A DNA stretch of 64,000 nt from Tiliqua scincoides (GCF_035046505.1 NC_089821.1:97166632-97230631), one strand, 5' to 3'. Shown: positions 32,060 to 42,760, numbered from the stretch's first letter. Made by a program: numbers and translations. The notes: a model not told the origin generated them from the sequence alone.

Positions 32060-33090
32060 GACTAGGAATTCCCAGGTTCAAATCCTTACTCAGCTACAAA
32101 GCTCAATGGGCAACTTTGGGTCAGTTACTGTCATTTAAATCTATTGCACAGGACTGCATATATTCCATTCTGAGCTCTTTGGAGGAAGGATGGGATCAAA
32201 GTTAACAGGAGAATAATTTGTATTAGAGACCAATGTTGCAACTCGGTCCTCTCTGGAAATCACATAGGGCATAGAAACCCTTTCCCTGCATCCCAGATAT
32301 GCGACAATGAACTTGTTGGTCTTTGGGGTGCCACAGAGTTCTTTGCTGTTGAGTCCTAAACTCAAGAATCATTTTAAAATCAGTTAACATTGGCTAGAAA
32401 GACATAAAGTAAATATTGAAAGTCTGATACATTTGCCTTCAAAAAGGAGACATCAGCCTTCCAGGAGTGCATGCTTTGGTCTTCTCCTTCCTTAACAGAG
32501 CTCCATGCTGACAGTAGTCATAACACCACAATGCTATATTGAGACAACTGGTGTACTTAGGGTTCTTTGCAGGTTTGCTTTTAATTAGACCATTTGTATC
32601 TGTCTGAGTTTTGTTTAAATAAAGAGCAGCAGCAAAACAGTAATGGAAATATTCCTATATGTCTCTCTCTTCATTTTTAAGCCACACTAAATGCTCATGA
32701 GCACTGCTGCTGAGCTGTTTCATATCAATATCAATCTAGTAATGCAGCAAATGAGTTCTGATTTGTGCTGTTTAATGTCCTAATGGCTTGACTAGTTAGG
32801 TAGATAATTACACTGTATGATTTATCCAACCCATTTATAAATATTTATAATAATGGATAGATTAACCTTTGGGATTTCTTTCTTGAAATTCTATTGGCTG
32901 CCACAGGATCACTTGACCAAAGGTAGAGCTAGTAGTTGCCTGCAAATGAGCAACAGTGAACATCCTGGGAACATTTTACAGTCTCACATCCTTCCAGTAG
33001 CATCCTTTTAGCAGAGAAGTCATCTTGTCTCTTTTTTCTTAGTGCACCCCCCCCCATCTCAGTCTCCTCTCTCATTCCCCAGAAACACAT
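32060..33090. other. Non-coding DNA, possible conserved segment
   Basis: No transposon recognised. The part at 32690-32860 (TAATGCAGCAAATGAG, TAGATAATTACACTG, TTATAAATATTTATAA) has the look of a homeodomain-rich non-coding element, which is inference only. Confidence 0.3.
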
Positions 33091-33093
33091 ACA

Positions 33094-33183
33094 GGCTGCA
33101 ATCCTATCCACACTTACCTGGGAGTAAGCCCAATTGACTCTAATGGGACTTACTTCTGAGTAGACATGCATAGGATTGGGCTC
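33094..33183. mobile_element. 90-bp Harbinger-like MITE with ACA duplication
   Basis: Ends are GGCTGCAATCCTATCC and GCATAGGATTGGGCTC, flanked by ACA at 33091-33093 and 33184-33186. The arms pair as ACTTACCTGGGAGTAAG and GGGACTTACTTCTGAGTAG. It looks the youngest of the 90-bp copies. Confidence 0.85.
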
Positions 33184-33240
33184 ACAGTCATTCCAGTAGG
33201 CACATTTCTATTGGAAATTTCCTTCTGCTTCCCTGACCTA

Positions 33241-33620
33241 GAACATAAGAACGTAAGAACAGCCGCACTGGATCAGGCCATAGGCCCATCTAGTCCAGCT
33301 TCCTGTATCTCACAGCGGCCCACCAAATGCCCCAGGGAGCACACCAGATAACAAGAGACCTCATGCTGGTGCCCTCCTTTGCATCTGGCATTCTGACATA
33401 GCCCATTTCTAAAATCAGGAGGTTGCACATACGCATCATGGCTTGTAACCCGTGATGGATTTTTCCTCTAGAAACTTGTCCAATCCCCTTTTAAAGACAT
33501 CCAGGCCAGATGCCATCACCGCATCCTGTGGCAAGGAGTTCCACAGACTGACCACACGCTGAGTAAAGAAATATTTTCTTTTGTCTGACCTAACCCTCCC
33601 AACCCTCAATATTAGTGGAG
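33241..33620 (-). mobile_element. CR1 LINE 3' end, 380 bp
   Basis: Minus-strand copy of the same family as 41492-42760. Landmarks are GATCAGGCCATAGGCCCATC, TAGTCCAGCTTCCTGTATC, CAATCCCCTTTTAAAGACATCC and GGCAAGGAGTTCCACAG. It encodes only the extreme C-terminus plus the 3' UTR. It is 5'-truncated, as usual for CR1. Confidence 0.9.
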
Positions 33621-33790
33621 CATGATAAAGAATGTGACAAAGGCTATTGCATTATGGCAAACATAGCAGTATAGCACCCTAGATGTGAGCCCCGTTGAAC
33701 TCAAGAGGGCCTTTTCCTTGTAAATGTGCAAAAGACCTCGAAGATAAACAGAGTAATGAGAATATCACCCCTTCCCTAACCTTGGGTCAC

Positions 33791-33955
33791 TACAGAATCA
33801 AGTAGCCCCATTGTGGGCTACCCACCTTACCCAGGGAAGGGAACAAAAGTCCCCTTCTCCCGAGGAGCTGCCGAAGCTGCCTAGTTAGCACTCAGGATTC
33901 AGTGGCAGTCATTTTAGGTGCCGCTGCAGCCCCGTGCGCTGGGCAGCTCAATTTG
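33791..33955. mobile_element. Harbinger-like MITE, right half
   Basis: AATCAAGTAGCCCCATTG through AAGTCCCCTTCTCCCGAGG to CTGGGCAGCTCAATTTGG parallels 26220-26385. The right terminus has decayed. Confidence 0.6.
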
Positions 33956-33990
33956 GTTATGAGTCAGTTGCCTCAGGCAGCAGACTAGCA

Positions 33991-34168
33991 CAGGGTGACC
34001 AGATAGAATGGAGGAGAGACTGCCTATAACCATTGTATAAAAGAGGAAATCTTGGCAGGTGCAGCTTTTTAAACCCTTCCTTGTTGAGCTGCACCTGCCA
34101 ACATTCCATCTTCTATACAATGGTTAAAGGTATAGGCACTCTGTCCTCTATTCTATCTGGTCACCATA
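33991..34168. mobile_element. Long-hairpin foldback element, 178 bp
   Basis: The two arms, each about 80 bp, are inverted copies. CAGGGTGACCAGATAGAATG pairs with ATTCTATCTGGTCACCATA, AACCATTGTATAAAAGA with TCTATACAATGGTT, and GGCAGGTGCAGC with GCTGCACCTGCC. A loop of about 20 bp lies near 34075. No clear target duplication. It is a MITE of uncertain superfamily. Confidence 0.75.
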
Positions 34169-34291
34169 GATTGGCAGGAGGGCTCATCTCCGTCTACCCA
34201 CTAACTCCACTGATCTTCTCACTCCCTGGAAAAGAAAGAGGGGGATGGAATGAAAAAAGAGGTGTGGAGGAGAAGAAAGCAGTGAGCTAGA

Positions 34292-34321
34292 GTCTCTCTC
34301 TCTCTCTCTCTCTCTGTCTCT
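34292..34321. repeat. (TC)n microsatellite
   Basis: About 13 TC units with one G interruption. Confidence 0.93.
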
Positions 34322-34499
34322 GATGCAGTGCAAGGAAAGGTTTTTGGCTTAAGCTTGCTTCAGCCATAGGAACAACATATGTTTCTTTTCCTCAGCACTT
34401 TGGTATTGGGTAAGCAGCATCCTTTCAAGTTGCTGCATGGTTGCCGATGGGACTTCTCAGATCTACGCCCTCTCTTTTGTTGGAATAGTTCTGAGGACA

Positions 34500-34798
34500 T
34501 TGCAGGGAGTGTGTCTTAAGCCAGGAAGGGGGCTTGGGCTATGGCGGACACCAGTGCCGCCACAACTTGTCCCTGTCCCACCCCAATCCACCCCATCCTA
34601 GCCCAGTCCCCACTTCACCACTAGCAGAATCTCACCGACAGTTGATCCACACTACGCTGATGGCTGCACGCAGCTTTCCAGCTGCCATGACAGCGGCAGC
34701 GCCATGCAGACTGGCAGAGAGGCTGCTGTGCCAGCCATCCTCATGGTACCTCAGCATACCTCACAGAGCACTGACGTTCTGTGAGGATAGGAGTGGGC
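34500..34798. mobile_element. Possible long Harbinger-like MITE, degraded
   Basis: The GC-rich segment ends GTGAGGATAGGAGTGGGCCA followed by TAA, with GACAGCGGCAGCGCCATG inside. It resembles the long class, but the left terminus was not found. Confidence 0.35.
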
Positions 34799-35060
34799 CA
34801 TAAAGCTGGTCACAGCGGCAGGGATTGTGTAGGGGTTAATAAGGGAATAACAAGGAAGAGATATTGGTGAGTACAATGAGGAATCACTTGGAGGATGAAG
34901 ATTGATTCTTGCCTCCGTTTCTCAGGGGAACTGAACTTGTGGGGTCAGGGCCTTAGACCCCTTTGGAACATGCCTACCTTGCCTATCCAAAGCTAATAGG
35001 CTTGTGGGCGAATGAATCAGGCAGGAGTTGGTCAACAAATCTTTGCACTTGCTCGCAGGC
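34799..35060. other. Non-coding DNA, no recognised feature
   Basis: No family recognised before the short MITE-like end at about 35060-35083. Confidence 0.4.
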
Positions 35061-35083
35061 ACACAATCAGGATTGAACTGTGA
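35060..35083. mobile_element. Harbinger-like MITE right terminus abutting a 5S unit
   Basis: ATCAGGATTGAACTG followed by TGA and then AACCACAAAGG, the same junction as at 26385-26400. Confidence 0.5.
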
Positions 35084-35107
35084 AACCACAAAGGCAGAAA
35101 GGCCAAA

Positions 35108-35227
35108 AGCCTACAGCACCTGGTTTTCCCAGGTGGTCTCCCATCCAATGTACTAACCAGGCCTGACCCTGCTTAGCTTCCAAGATCACAGAAGATCTGG
35201 AACGTTCAGGCCAGTATGGCTGCAGGT
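35108..35227 (-). pseudogene. 5S rRNA pseudogene, type II
   Basis: Differs from 26417-26536 by about one base by eye (CCCAGG versus CCCTGG near the 3' end). It has the same extra A in GTTAGTACATTGG, an intact box A AAGCTAAGCAGGGTC and a 3' T-run. Confidence 0.9.
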
Positions 35228-35615
35228 AGTCAACTGCCTGCTTTGTTGTCCTACATTTTGCACATGCCCACGCTGCATGGAAAACAGGCTTTGCATCACA
35301 CCTGTAAACATCCCTCTTTTCCACACCCGTCACCACAGGCATCCTCCACTCCACACAAAACACACACCCACACCTCCAACCCACTGGTCTGCCCCAAAGG
35401 GCTTCTTCTGCCTCCTTTGATCTGCATTTCAGTTTGCCCAGGGGACGACAGGCACACCATGCCTAGCATCACAGCTTCCTCACCTCTTCCTCCCCACCCC
35501 TCCCTGAAGCACTTGCCCTCTGGGGGTGCCCTCAAAGCACACAAAGCAGTGCTTCAAAGCAGTCTATCTGCAGCAAGGACTGATGCTCAGCTGAAAGGGA
35601 CAGGAGGGAGCCGCC
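35228..35615 (-). repeat. 5S rDNA-type spacer, long piece
   Basis: Reaches further into the spacer than the 26.5-kb copy: CATGCCTAGCATCACAGC, CACTTGCCCTCTGGGGG, AGTGCTTCAAAGCAGTC and GGGACAGGAGGGAGCCGCCC. It then breaks into a CA repeat. It links the two halves of the spacer seen separately elsewhere. Confidence 0.85.
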
Positions 35616-35642
35616 CACACACACACACATACCCCCACACAC
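35616..35642. repeat. (CA)n-rich microsatellite
   Basis: ACACAC tract with CCCC interruptions at the truncated edge of the 5S spacer. Confidence 0.85.
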
Positions 35643-36049
35643 ACTATTTTAAACATATACTTTCTAAAATATGTTAAAACAAAATGACTACAGATGAAAT
35701 AAAAGCCTAACACTTCAACAACCCATATTAAGCTACATTACAAAATACAACATAATACATTCAGCTCCTTGACACAAGGGAGTCAAGAAAGTTAAAATTC
35801 ATGGTCGTGTGGGCTTGTTAAAATAGCAGCCACAGGGAGCAAGGGCTGGTCCACTTTGGGACCAATTCCCAATTTCAATTCATTATGTGCAACTGTAACC
35901 CAAATCTATAAAAATCTAACACTTGTTTTGCTCCTATATCAATATAATCTCTATAACTGGAATAGGGTCATAACAAAGAAAATGTGTGATTCACCCTTCA
36001 TTTTCGTTCCCACCATCAGATTGCTCTTGCATGCTAAACTCATGTAAGA

Positions 36050-36155
36050 TGAGGTTACAGTGGTGTATTTCCATACCAATGCCCTATCATCTGATTTTAT
36101 GAGACCCACCTACCAAATGTTTATGCCTAATAAAGGTTGACTTGACTTTATGAGA
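36050..36155 (+). mobile_element. Possible LINE 3' terminus
   Basis: TTTATGCCTAATAAAGGTTG followed by ACTTGACTTT resembles the TATGCCAATAAAGGT tail of the LINE at 4292-4670. No coding part is seen. Confidence 0.35.
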
Positions 36156-36174
36156 ACCTGTGCAGGAGTTTATA

Positions 36175-36765
36175 CAGGTTGAGCCCATTTACCAGCGGAT
36201 TTTTCATCACAGATCAGGATCAATGTAGGTCTCCTGGACTCAACGTGGGTCTCGTGGACCCACATTGAGCCAGACAGACTTGGTCCAGCCTGAACACTCT
36301 GAAGGTGACCATAGCAGTGTTCCGGTCACCTCTGGAGGGCTTTCTGAAGCCTGCAGAGGCCACACATGTCCACCCGTGGCCTCTGCAGGCTTCAAAATGG
36401 CTGTATCAGGCCGAAAAACATGACTTAGGGCATCCTGAGGGAAACCGGAAGTGATGTTTTAATGCTTTTTAAGGCATTCTGGAACCTGGGGAGGGCTTCC
36501 CAAATCTATAAAAGGCATTAAAAGGTCACTTCTGAAAACAGAAGTCATGTTTTTCAGCATGAAACGGCCATTCTGAAGCCCGTAGAGGTTGTGGGCAAAT
36601 GCGCATGGTCACTGCAGGCTTCAGGAAGTCCTCCGGAGGTGAGCAGAGCACAGCTCCGATCACCTTTGGAGGGTTAAAAGGAGTCGAAACTGTGAATTTC
36701 CATGGTTTTCAGTATCCATGAGGGGTCCAAGAACAGATCCTTTGCAGATACCAAGGTGCCACCTG
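36175..36765. mobile_element. Tigger-like MITE, 591 bp, TA duplication
   Basis: TA at 36173-36174 and 36766-36767. The ends CAGGTTGAGCCCATTTACC and GATACCAAGGTGCCACCTG pair inexactly. The interior holds two opposed copies of a segment with GAAGCCTGCAGAGGCC / GTGGCCTCTGCAGGCTTC and GGAAGTGATG/AGAAGTCATG, so it is internally palindromic. Confidence 0.75.
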
Positions 36766-37008
36766 TACACTACTGTTGGTCTGCTGTGATTGACTGCTGA
36801 TGGTTCATTGTAACAAAGCTCCATTTGTGTGGGCAGAGAGGTAAGACCAGGGAGCAGCAGATTTTGAGGGGTATCCATTGACTTCAGTGGAAGGCTTTAA
36901 CTACACCACTTCTTTTGCTATGACAGCTTCCAGTTCATTTCCAGCCTGTCTTCTAATGATGACTTTAATACCACACCTAATTTGACCCACAAACCGATAT
37001 TGACGACA

Positions 37009-37129
37009 AAAGCCTACAGCACCTGGTTTTCCCAGGTGGTCTCCCATCCAATGTACTGACCAGGCCTGACCCTGCTTAGCTTCCAAGATCACAGAAGATC
37101 TGGAATGTTCAGGCCAGTATGGCTGCAGG
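37009..37129 (-). pseudogene. 5S rRNA pseudogene, type II
   Basis: Almost identical to 35108-35227 (GGAATGTTC versus GGAACGTTC, and ACTGACC versus ACTAACC in the plus-strand text). The unit begins abruptly at the 3' edge of the 5S sequence, with no downstream flank. Confidence 0.9.
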
Positions 37130-37252
37130 TAGTCAACTGCCTGCTTTGCTGTCCTACATTTTGCACATGCCCACGCTGCATGGAAAACAGGCTTTGCATC
37201 ACACCTGTAAACATCCCTCTTTTCCACACCCGTCACCGCAGGCATCCTCCAC
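37130..37252 (-). repeat. 5S rDNA-type spacer, truncated
   Basis: Follows the 35.2-kb spacer through CACCCGTCACCGCAGGCATC and CTCCACT, then ends. Confidence 0.85.
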
Positions 37253-37255
37253 TGT

Positions 37256-39743
37256 TCCCTCCAAAAGTGTTTGGCATCTGTTCCCTTCTCAGTTTGGTTG
37301 TCCTTTCCTCCCTCCTTCCCTGATCTTGGCTCTCGTTCCTCCTTCCCATCCTGTTCCTGCTCTTCACAGGTATTCACGTTGGGCTTGCGCTGGCACTCTG
37401 GGGCTCCCTGAGACTCCTTTTAGGAGTGTAAAGGGATCCAGAAACTTTATGTTATTGATGATCATACTTGATGTTTCTGTAAGGTGTTGACTCTGTTCAC
37501 AATTCCTAGTATAATTTTCCCTGCTTGAATTTAGCATAGCTGATTCTAGCTTGATAGTCTTCAAAGATGCTTTATGGCAGAAAGCTCTTTTGCTGCTGCA
37601 GAAGATGGCAGGAACTTCCTAGTACCGTGCAGGGATGCAGATTTCTTATTCTCTCCATGTATAGGCTTGTCCATAACCCCAGAGAAGCACAGTACAGCAT
37701 ATCCAAGTGGATGACCTTCTGCTTGGAGTGATTCAAGAGTTTGTTCATAATATGGGCTTAACTTGGCATCCTTGCTTGTATACTGCAGAACAGAATACTG
37801 GTACACAGAAGATATTCATAATAGTTGAGAGGTGGGCTCTTTAGATATAAGGAAAGACACTGTTGACTTCTATGTGATGCATCTGTTTTATATAAACTGC
37901 TTTAGGCAGTCATATATTTCCATACCAGGCACATCGGATCCCTGTTCGGAAGAGAAGATAACCACACGAGAGAGAAAGGGTGGGGTAGCAAAACTATAAA
38001 CATGGAAAGTCTCATGGTCGAAAATTCCTATATGAAGTTCAGTTATTGAGCACAGTGATAGCAGCAGACAACAGTAAGTGAATTTTCAAGACAGAACTAC
38101 AAATATTTAATGAAAAATGCACCCCACAGCTCTCCTGCCTTGAGTCTCATGAAATTCTGCCTGTTGTGAGTTATAATAAACCAAATGAACATGGTTCTGT
38201 ATGTTAGCTAGTAGTTATGCACTTCAATATGTTTCACGGTAAAACTTATTTGAAGACTAGGGGAAAAGATGACATTGGAAACTGCTTGTTTTGTTACCTG
38301 CTTCCATCTCATGACTTCATCTCCACAGGTAGGTGAAGGAGGCTACAGCCCCTAAGGACTGCATAACAGAAAATCAACCACTTGGTTACATTCCACTGTG
38401 CATCTCTTCTGTTCCCTCAAAACTTCCTGCCCCCAGAAGACATATTGCCATTGGCCAACTCCACTACTATTATGCAATCGATGGACTGAAATCTTGGCAG
38501 CACCTTGGGATTAGTCATTCTTTCAGGACTACCATCAGACTCAGGAGGCGCACAAAGAACAATACATTTCCTGTCTCTATAGATCCATCTCTTACTGAGG
38601 CAGGCATATCCTCATATATAAAGCCTAAAAGTACAGGACTAGAGCCCAGAGAATGCAAGAGCACAGAGCAACAGCTCCCATTCTAATGTCTCTGGAGAAT
38701 TTGCAGCACCCTCCCCCTTTAACTCCCCATGGAATAAAAAGCAGCTTTTAAAGTCTAAGTGAGATTTGTGGTCTTTTAAAATAAATAAATCTTGAAAAGC
38801 TAATAGCTTCCAATGTGGCTATATTTTCTGATAAAACATTTAATGAAATACGCCATTCCCAGTACAAATAACTGCCTTTGTTTCCCATCTTCTCGCCAAG
38901 AACATTGAAGCAGGCTTCCTAAGGACATGAGATTCTTCTGATCTATAATCAGACAGTTCATAAAATCCTAATGGAAATTAAGATTTTGCTATTTGGAGTG
39001 GTCAAATTTCCATTTTCAAACACATCACTTTTTAAAACCAAGGCTGGCATTTTGGTTTGCTTAGAGTTTTTAGGATAATAGCAAATTACACACAAAAACC
39101 TATCGATTCCTGGTCAAGTGAACTATGCAAAAAAGAACTATTAATTCATAGTTCATCAGAGAGATAGAGAGAGACATGAGAGCCTGAATAATAGTTTTTG
39201 TTGCACCATGAGAAACATTTGCAAATAGCTGTAGTATCTGTTGATTTAAGAATGTCTGCATTGTAAGTCCAAGTTGAAGAATAGTTTAAAGTCTTCCGTT
39301 TATGTTAAATAATGGTTACATTAGGTGCAAAGAAAATAGAGTTTTCAGTTTTATTTCATGCATTGCACTCTTAGGGCAGATCAAGTAAAAATTCCATCAG
39401 GTCAGGAGGAGTATTTTCATTGCTTTTAGTGAAGACTAGATGTCAGCCTGGAAGTCATGACTCGCATAGATCATAGATCAGATTGTGCATTGGCATAAAT
39501 CAAGATCAAAACAGAAGTGAGTGGTCTCATAAAAGTTTCTGTTCTCATGAAACATACTCTGAATATACTAAATGTATTAATTATAACTATAAAGTCCATT
39601 TATTTTCTTGTGCAACATATTATAAGCCTGTGCTTGTAAAATCTCCAAAACCTGACTCATCATTTCCTTCTTTCACTATAAATTACACTTCAAAATGTAA
39701 TAAATTTTTACACGAAAGGTCTTCTTTGTACATGCTGTTAGGA
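37256..39743. other. Non-coding DNA, no recognised feature
   Basis: About 2.5 kb without recognised transposons. A 117-codon plus-strand frame at 38333-38686 has no domain that I recognise and no supporting splice or promoter context. Confidence 0.4.
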
Positions 39744-39786
39744 CTGAAATTGGCCTGATTCAGCATAGCTTTTCTTATGTTCTTAT
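39744..39786 (+). mobile_element. CR1 LINE 3' tip
   Basis: CTGATTCAGCATAGC then TTTTCTTATGTTCTTAT matches the last roughly 40 bp of the CR1 family at 63633-63708. A MITE begins at the next base. Confidence 0.55.
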
Positions 39787-39961
39787 CAGCCCATTCCTAA
39801 CCAACTTTTCAGCACCAATGCAACTGTGCTAATGGGGCACATGCTGACATGGTGGTGGAGCAGTTACGAAGGCCACCTCCAGGTAAGGGAACATTTGTTC
39901 CCTTAACTTGGAGCTGTATCATGGCTGCATTGCTGCTGGAAAGTTAGCTAGGATTGGGCTG
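39787..39961. mobile_element. Harbinger-like MITE, foldback class, 175 bp
   Basis: Ends are CAGCCCATTCCTAACCAAC and GTTAGCTAGGATTGGGCTG, with TAT on both sides (39784-39786 and 39962-39964). It carries the AAGGGAACATTTGTTCCC palindrome of the family. The left TAT coincides with the CR1 tail. Confidence 0.82.
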
Positions 39962-40632
39962 TATGAGTACTGAAGAAGTTAAGGAAGAACCATTTCCGCT
40001 CCAAGGTTACAGCACCCAAGGATGCAGAGGGAGGTGGCCCATACTTGACAAAATAAGGATAAAATTCACTTCCTAAATGCAATTTCCCCTTCTATACCTC
40101 TTTCCAATTTTTGTTTCTGGCACCACCATTGGTACTATGTGATTCTGGTGGCAGAAGTCCACCAGCACGAAATGAACTCACTTGATTCAGGTTTTGGATA
40201 TCGGATATGTGGAAGCTGAGTAGGTATCTGGATCAAAAATATATGTTTGAGAAATCATTTTCCACAGAAAAATCATGTGGTTCTGTTCCGTTGCATCGCT
40301 AGGCGTGGTGTGTCACCCAGTGCAGGGAGCTCAGTAACTGGACATTTGGTGGTATGGTATCATCTGAGGTCTCCATGGCTCAATATCTGCAAAAGAGAAC
40401 ATGCTCTAGAAGTGTACGTGTCCGGTCCTTACTTCAATCAGTGCCAAGGACAGAGAAAACATTACTTTCCCCGCCCTTCCTCCTGGTCTCCCAGATCCTT
40501 CTGATTAGCCACCCCTTCCCCAACTTTCCAAAGCATTAGTTTTAAATGCATGGGTTTTTGCACATTTAGTCTGGGTCTAAGTCACCATGAAAAGCCTTGG
40601 AGAACAATGCAAATATGTATTTGAAACTTCTA

Positions 40633-40993
40633 CAGGTGGGTGCCGTTTAACAATGCTCCAGAAGTGACAGCTCGTATATCCAGTTGCTGCTGGCTCCTGT
40701 TGACCCCCCCCCCCACACACACACACAGCCTTTGAAGCCAAGGGGAGCCATGCTCCCCTTGCCTCCAGAGAACTTTCTGAGCCTTGGAGAGGCAGCATGT
40801 TGACTGCCCATTTAGAATGAAAACACCTGACTTCTTGTTTCTTCAGAAACCAGAAGTTGTGTCTTTTTGCCCGAAATGGGCATTCTGAGCCTCAGAGAGT
40901 TAGTGCACAGTCGTGCATTGCCTCTCCGAGACTCAGAAAAGCCTCTGGAGGCAAGAGGAGTGCAGCTCCCCATCATTAAGTGGCGTACAATTG
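40633..40993. mobile_element. Tigger-like MITE, 361 bp
   Basis: TA at 40631-40632 and 40994-40995. The left end CAGGTGGGTGCCGTTTAAC pairs weakly with CATTAAGTGGCGTACAATTG. The interior CAGAAACCAGAAGTTGTG and the opposed GAGCCTTGGAGAGGCAG/TGCCTCTCCGAGACTC repeats follow the same internal palindrome plan as 36175-36765. Confidence 0.65.
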
Positions 40994-41491
40994 TATTTAG
41001 GTTGCTTTTGCCGTTTCGATGACCAGCAAATGTGTCAGCAACAGCACTTCAAGCTAGCAGACCTCTAAGCTGACGAGATGGCAGTCCTCATCAATGAATG
41101 TGCATTTTGACAATGCTCACAGTATTGATGCACTACCACTTCAAGATTTTCCAGCAAGTTATGCCAATCCTTTGAACACCAGCCCTAACCTTTTGCTGCA
41201 GTGTTCGGAGATGCGGCTTATAAGTAAGGAAGCAGTCAAATACCTCTTGCTGGTATGGCAAATACCAGTGGGTTTGCTTTCCAATATAATAGTAAACAAG
41301 ATTATTAATCCAAGGATTGGGAAGTATTTTTCAGGAAGAAAAGCAATGGAATTTCCCTTGCTATCCAAGGAGTAGCAAGGCGACACCAGGTTTCCAAATA
41401 CTTTGCTATAGAAATAAGTCACCTTGATGGATTTCTGCCAGCAGAACCTTCGCATCTGTTCGCCAGTATTAAACAGTCAGTTCACTATGCT

Positions 41492-42760
41492 TTAAGAACA
41501 TAAGAACAGCCCCACTGGATCAGGACATAGGCCCATCTAGTCCAGCTTCCTGTATCTCACAGCGGCCGCACCAAATGCCCCAGGGAGCACACCAGATAAC
41601 AAGAGACCTCATCCTGGTGCCCTCTCTTGCATTGGCATTCTGACATAGCCCATTTCTAAAATCAGGAGGTTGCACATGCACATCATAGCTTGTAACCTAT
41701 AATGGATTTTTCCTCCAGAAACTTGTCCAATCCCCTTTTAAAGGCATCCAGGCCAGATGCCGTCAGCACATCCTGCGGCAAGGAGTTCCACAGACCGACC
41801 ACACGCTGAGTAAAGAAATATTTTCTTTTGTCTGTCCTAACCCGCCCAACACTCAATTTTAGTGGATGTCCTCTGGTTCTGGTGTTATGTGAGAGTGTAA
41901 AGAGAATCTCTCTATCCACTCTATCCTTCCCATGCATAATTTTGTATGTCTCAATCATGTCCCCCCTCGGGTGTCTCTTTTCTAGGCTGAAGAGTCCAAA
42001 CACCAAAGCCTTTCCACATAAGGAAGGTGCCCCAGCCCAGTAATCATCTTAGTCACTCTCTTTTGCACCTTTTCCATTTCCACTATGTCCTTTTTGAGAT
42101 CTGGTGACAAGAACTGGACACAATACACCAGATGTGGCCTTACCATCGATTTGTACAACGGCATTACAATATTAGCCGTTTTGTTCTCAATACCTTTTCG
42201 AATGATCCCAAGCATAGAATTGGCCTTCTTCACTGATGCCGCACATTGGGTCGACACTTTCATCGACCTGTATTTTTCATTGACCTGTCCACCACCACCC
42301 CAAGATCTCTCTCCTGATCTGTCACAGACAGCTCAGAACCCATCAACCTATATGTGAAGATTTTTTGCCCCAATGTGCATGACTTTACATTGAAACGCAT
42401 GTGCCATTTTGCTGCCCAATCTGCCAGTCTGGAGAGATCCTTCTGGAGCTCCTCACAATCACTTCTGGTCTTCACCACTCAGAAAAGTTTGGTGTTGTCT
42501 GCAAACTTAGCCACCTCACTGCTCACCCCTGTCTCCAGGTCATTTATGAAGAGGTTGAAAAGCACCGGTCCCAGGACAGATCCTTGGGGCACACCGCTTT
42601 TCACCTCTCTCCATTGTGAAAATTGCCCATTGACACCCACTCTCTGTTTCCTGGTCTTCAACCAGGTCTCAATCCAGGAGAAGACCTGTCCTCTAATTCC
42701 CTGACTGTGGAGATTTTTCAGTAGCCTTTGGCGAGGGACGGTGTCGAACGCCTTCTGAAA
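41492..42760 (-). mobile_element. CR1 LINE, 3' 1.27 kb with reverse transcriptase C-terminal half
   Basis: Minus-strand reading starts just after motif A ([13 protein letters not shown]) and covers motif [15 protein letters not shown]...INDL. It continues through motif C (FADN where the family has FADD), the thumb region (RSDCEELQKDLSRLADWAAK, NSMLGIIRKGIENKT, PLYKSMVRPHLVYCVQFLSP) and the C-terminal KYFFTQRVVGLWNSLP and GLDKFLEEKS. It has an in-frame TGA at 42479-42481 (likely CGA to TGA), a frame shift near 42260 and another near 42000. The 3' UTR ends at CATAAGAAC-type repeats. 5'-truncated and dead. Confidence 0.95.

Noticed and set aside
35216-35677. 153-codon frame whose N-terminal 80 residues recur at 26527-26823
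   Set aside because: The recurrence is explained by the near-identical 5S-unit DNA. The frame runs from the 5S pseudogene into spacer, is P/H/T-rich low complexity, and ends in a CA repeat.
14581-37129. Functional 5S rRNA genes
   Set aside because: All copies carry changes in the body of 5S, and type II has an extra base in a conserved region. I call them pseudogenes, although type II promoters look partly usable.
38333-38686. 117-codon frame in repeat-poor DNA
   Set aside because: No recognised family, no supporting exon signals, and its length is within chance for 64 kb in six frames.
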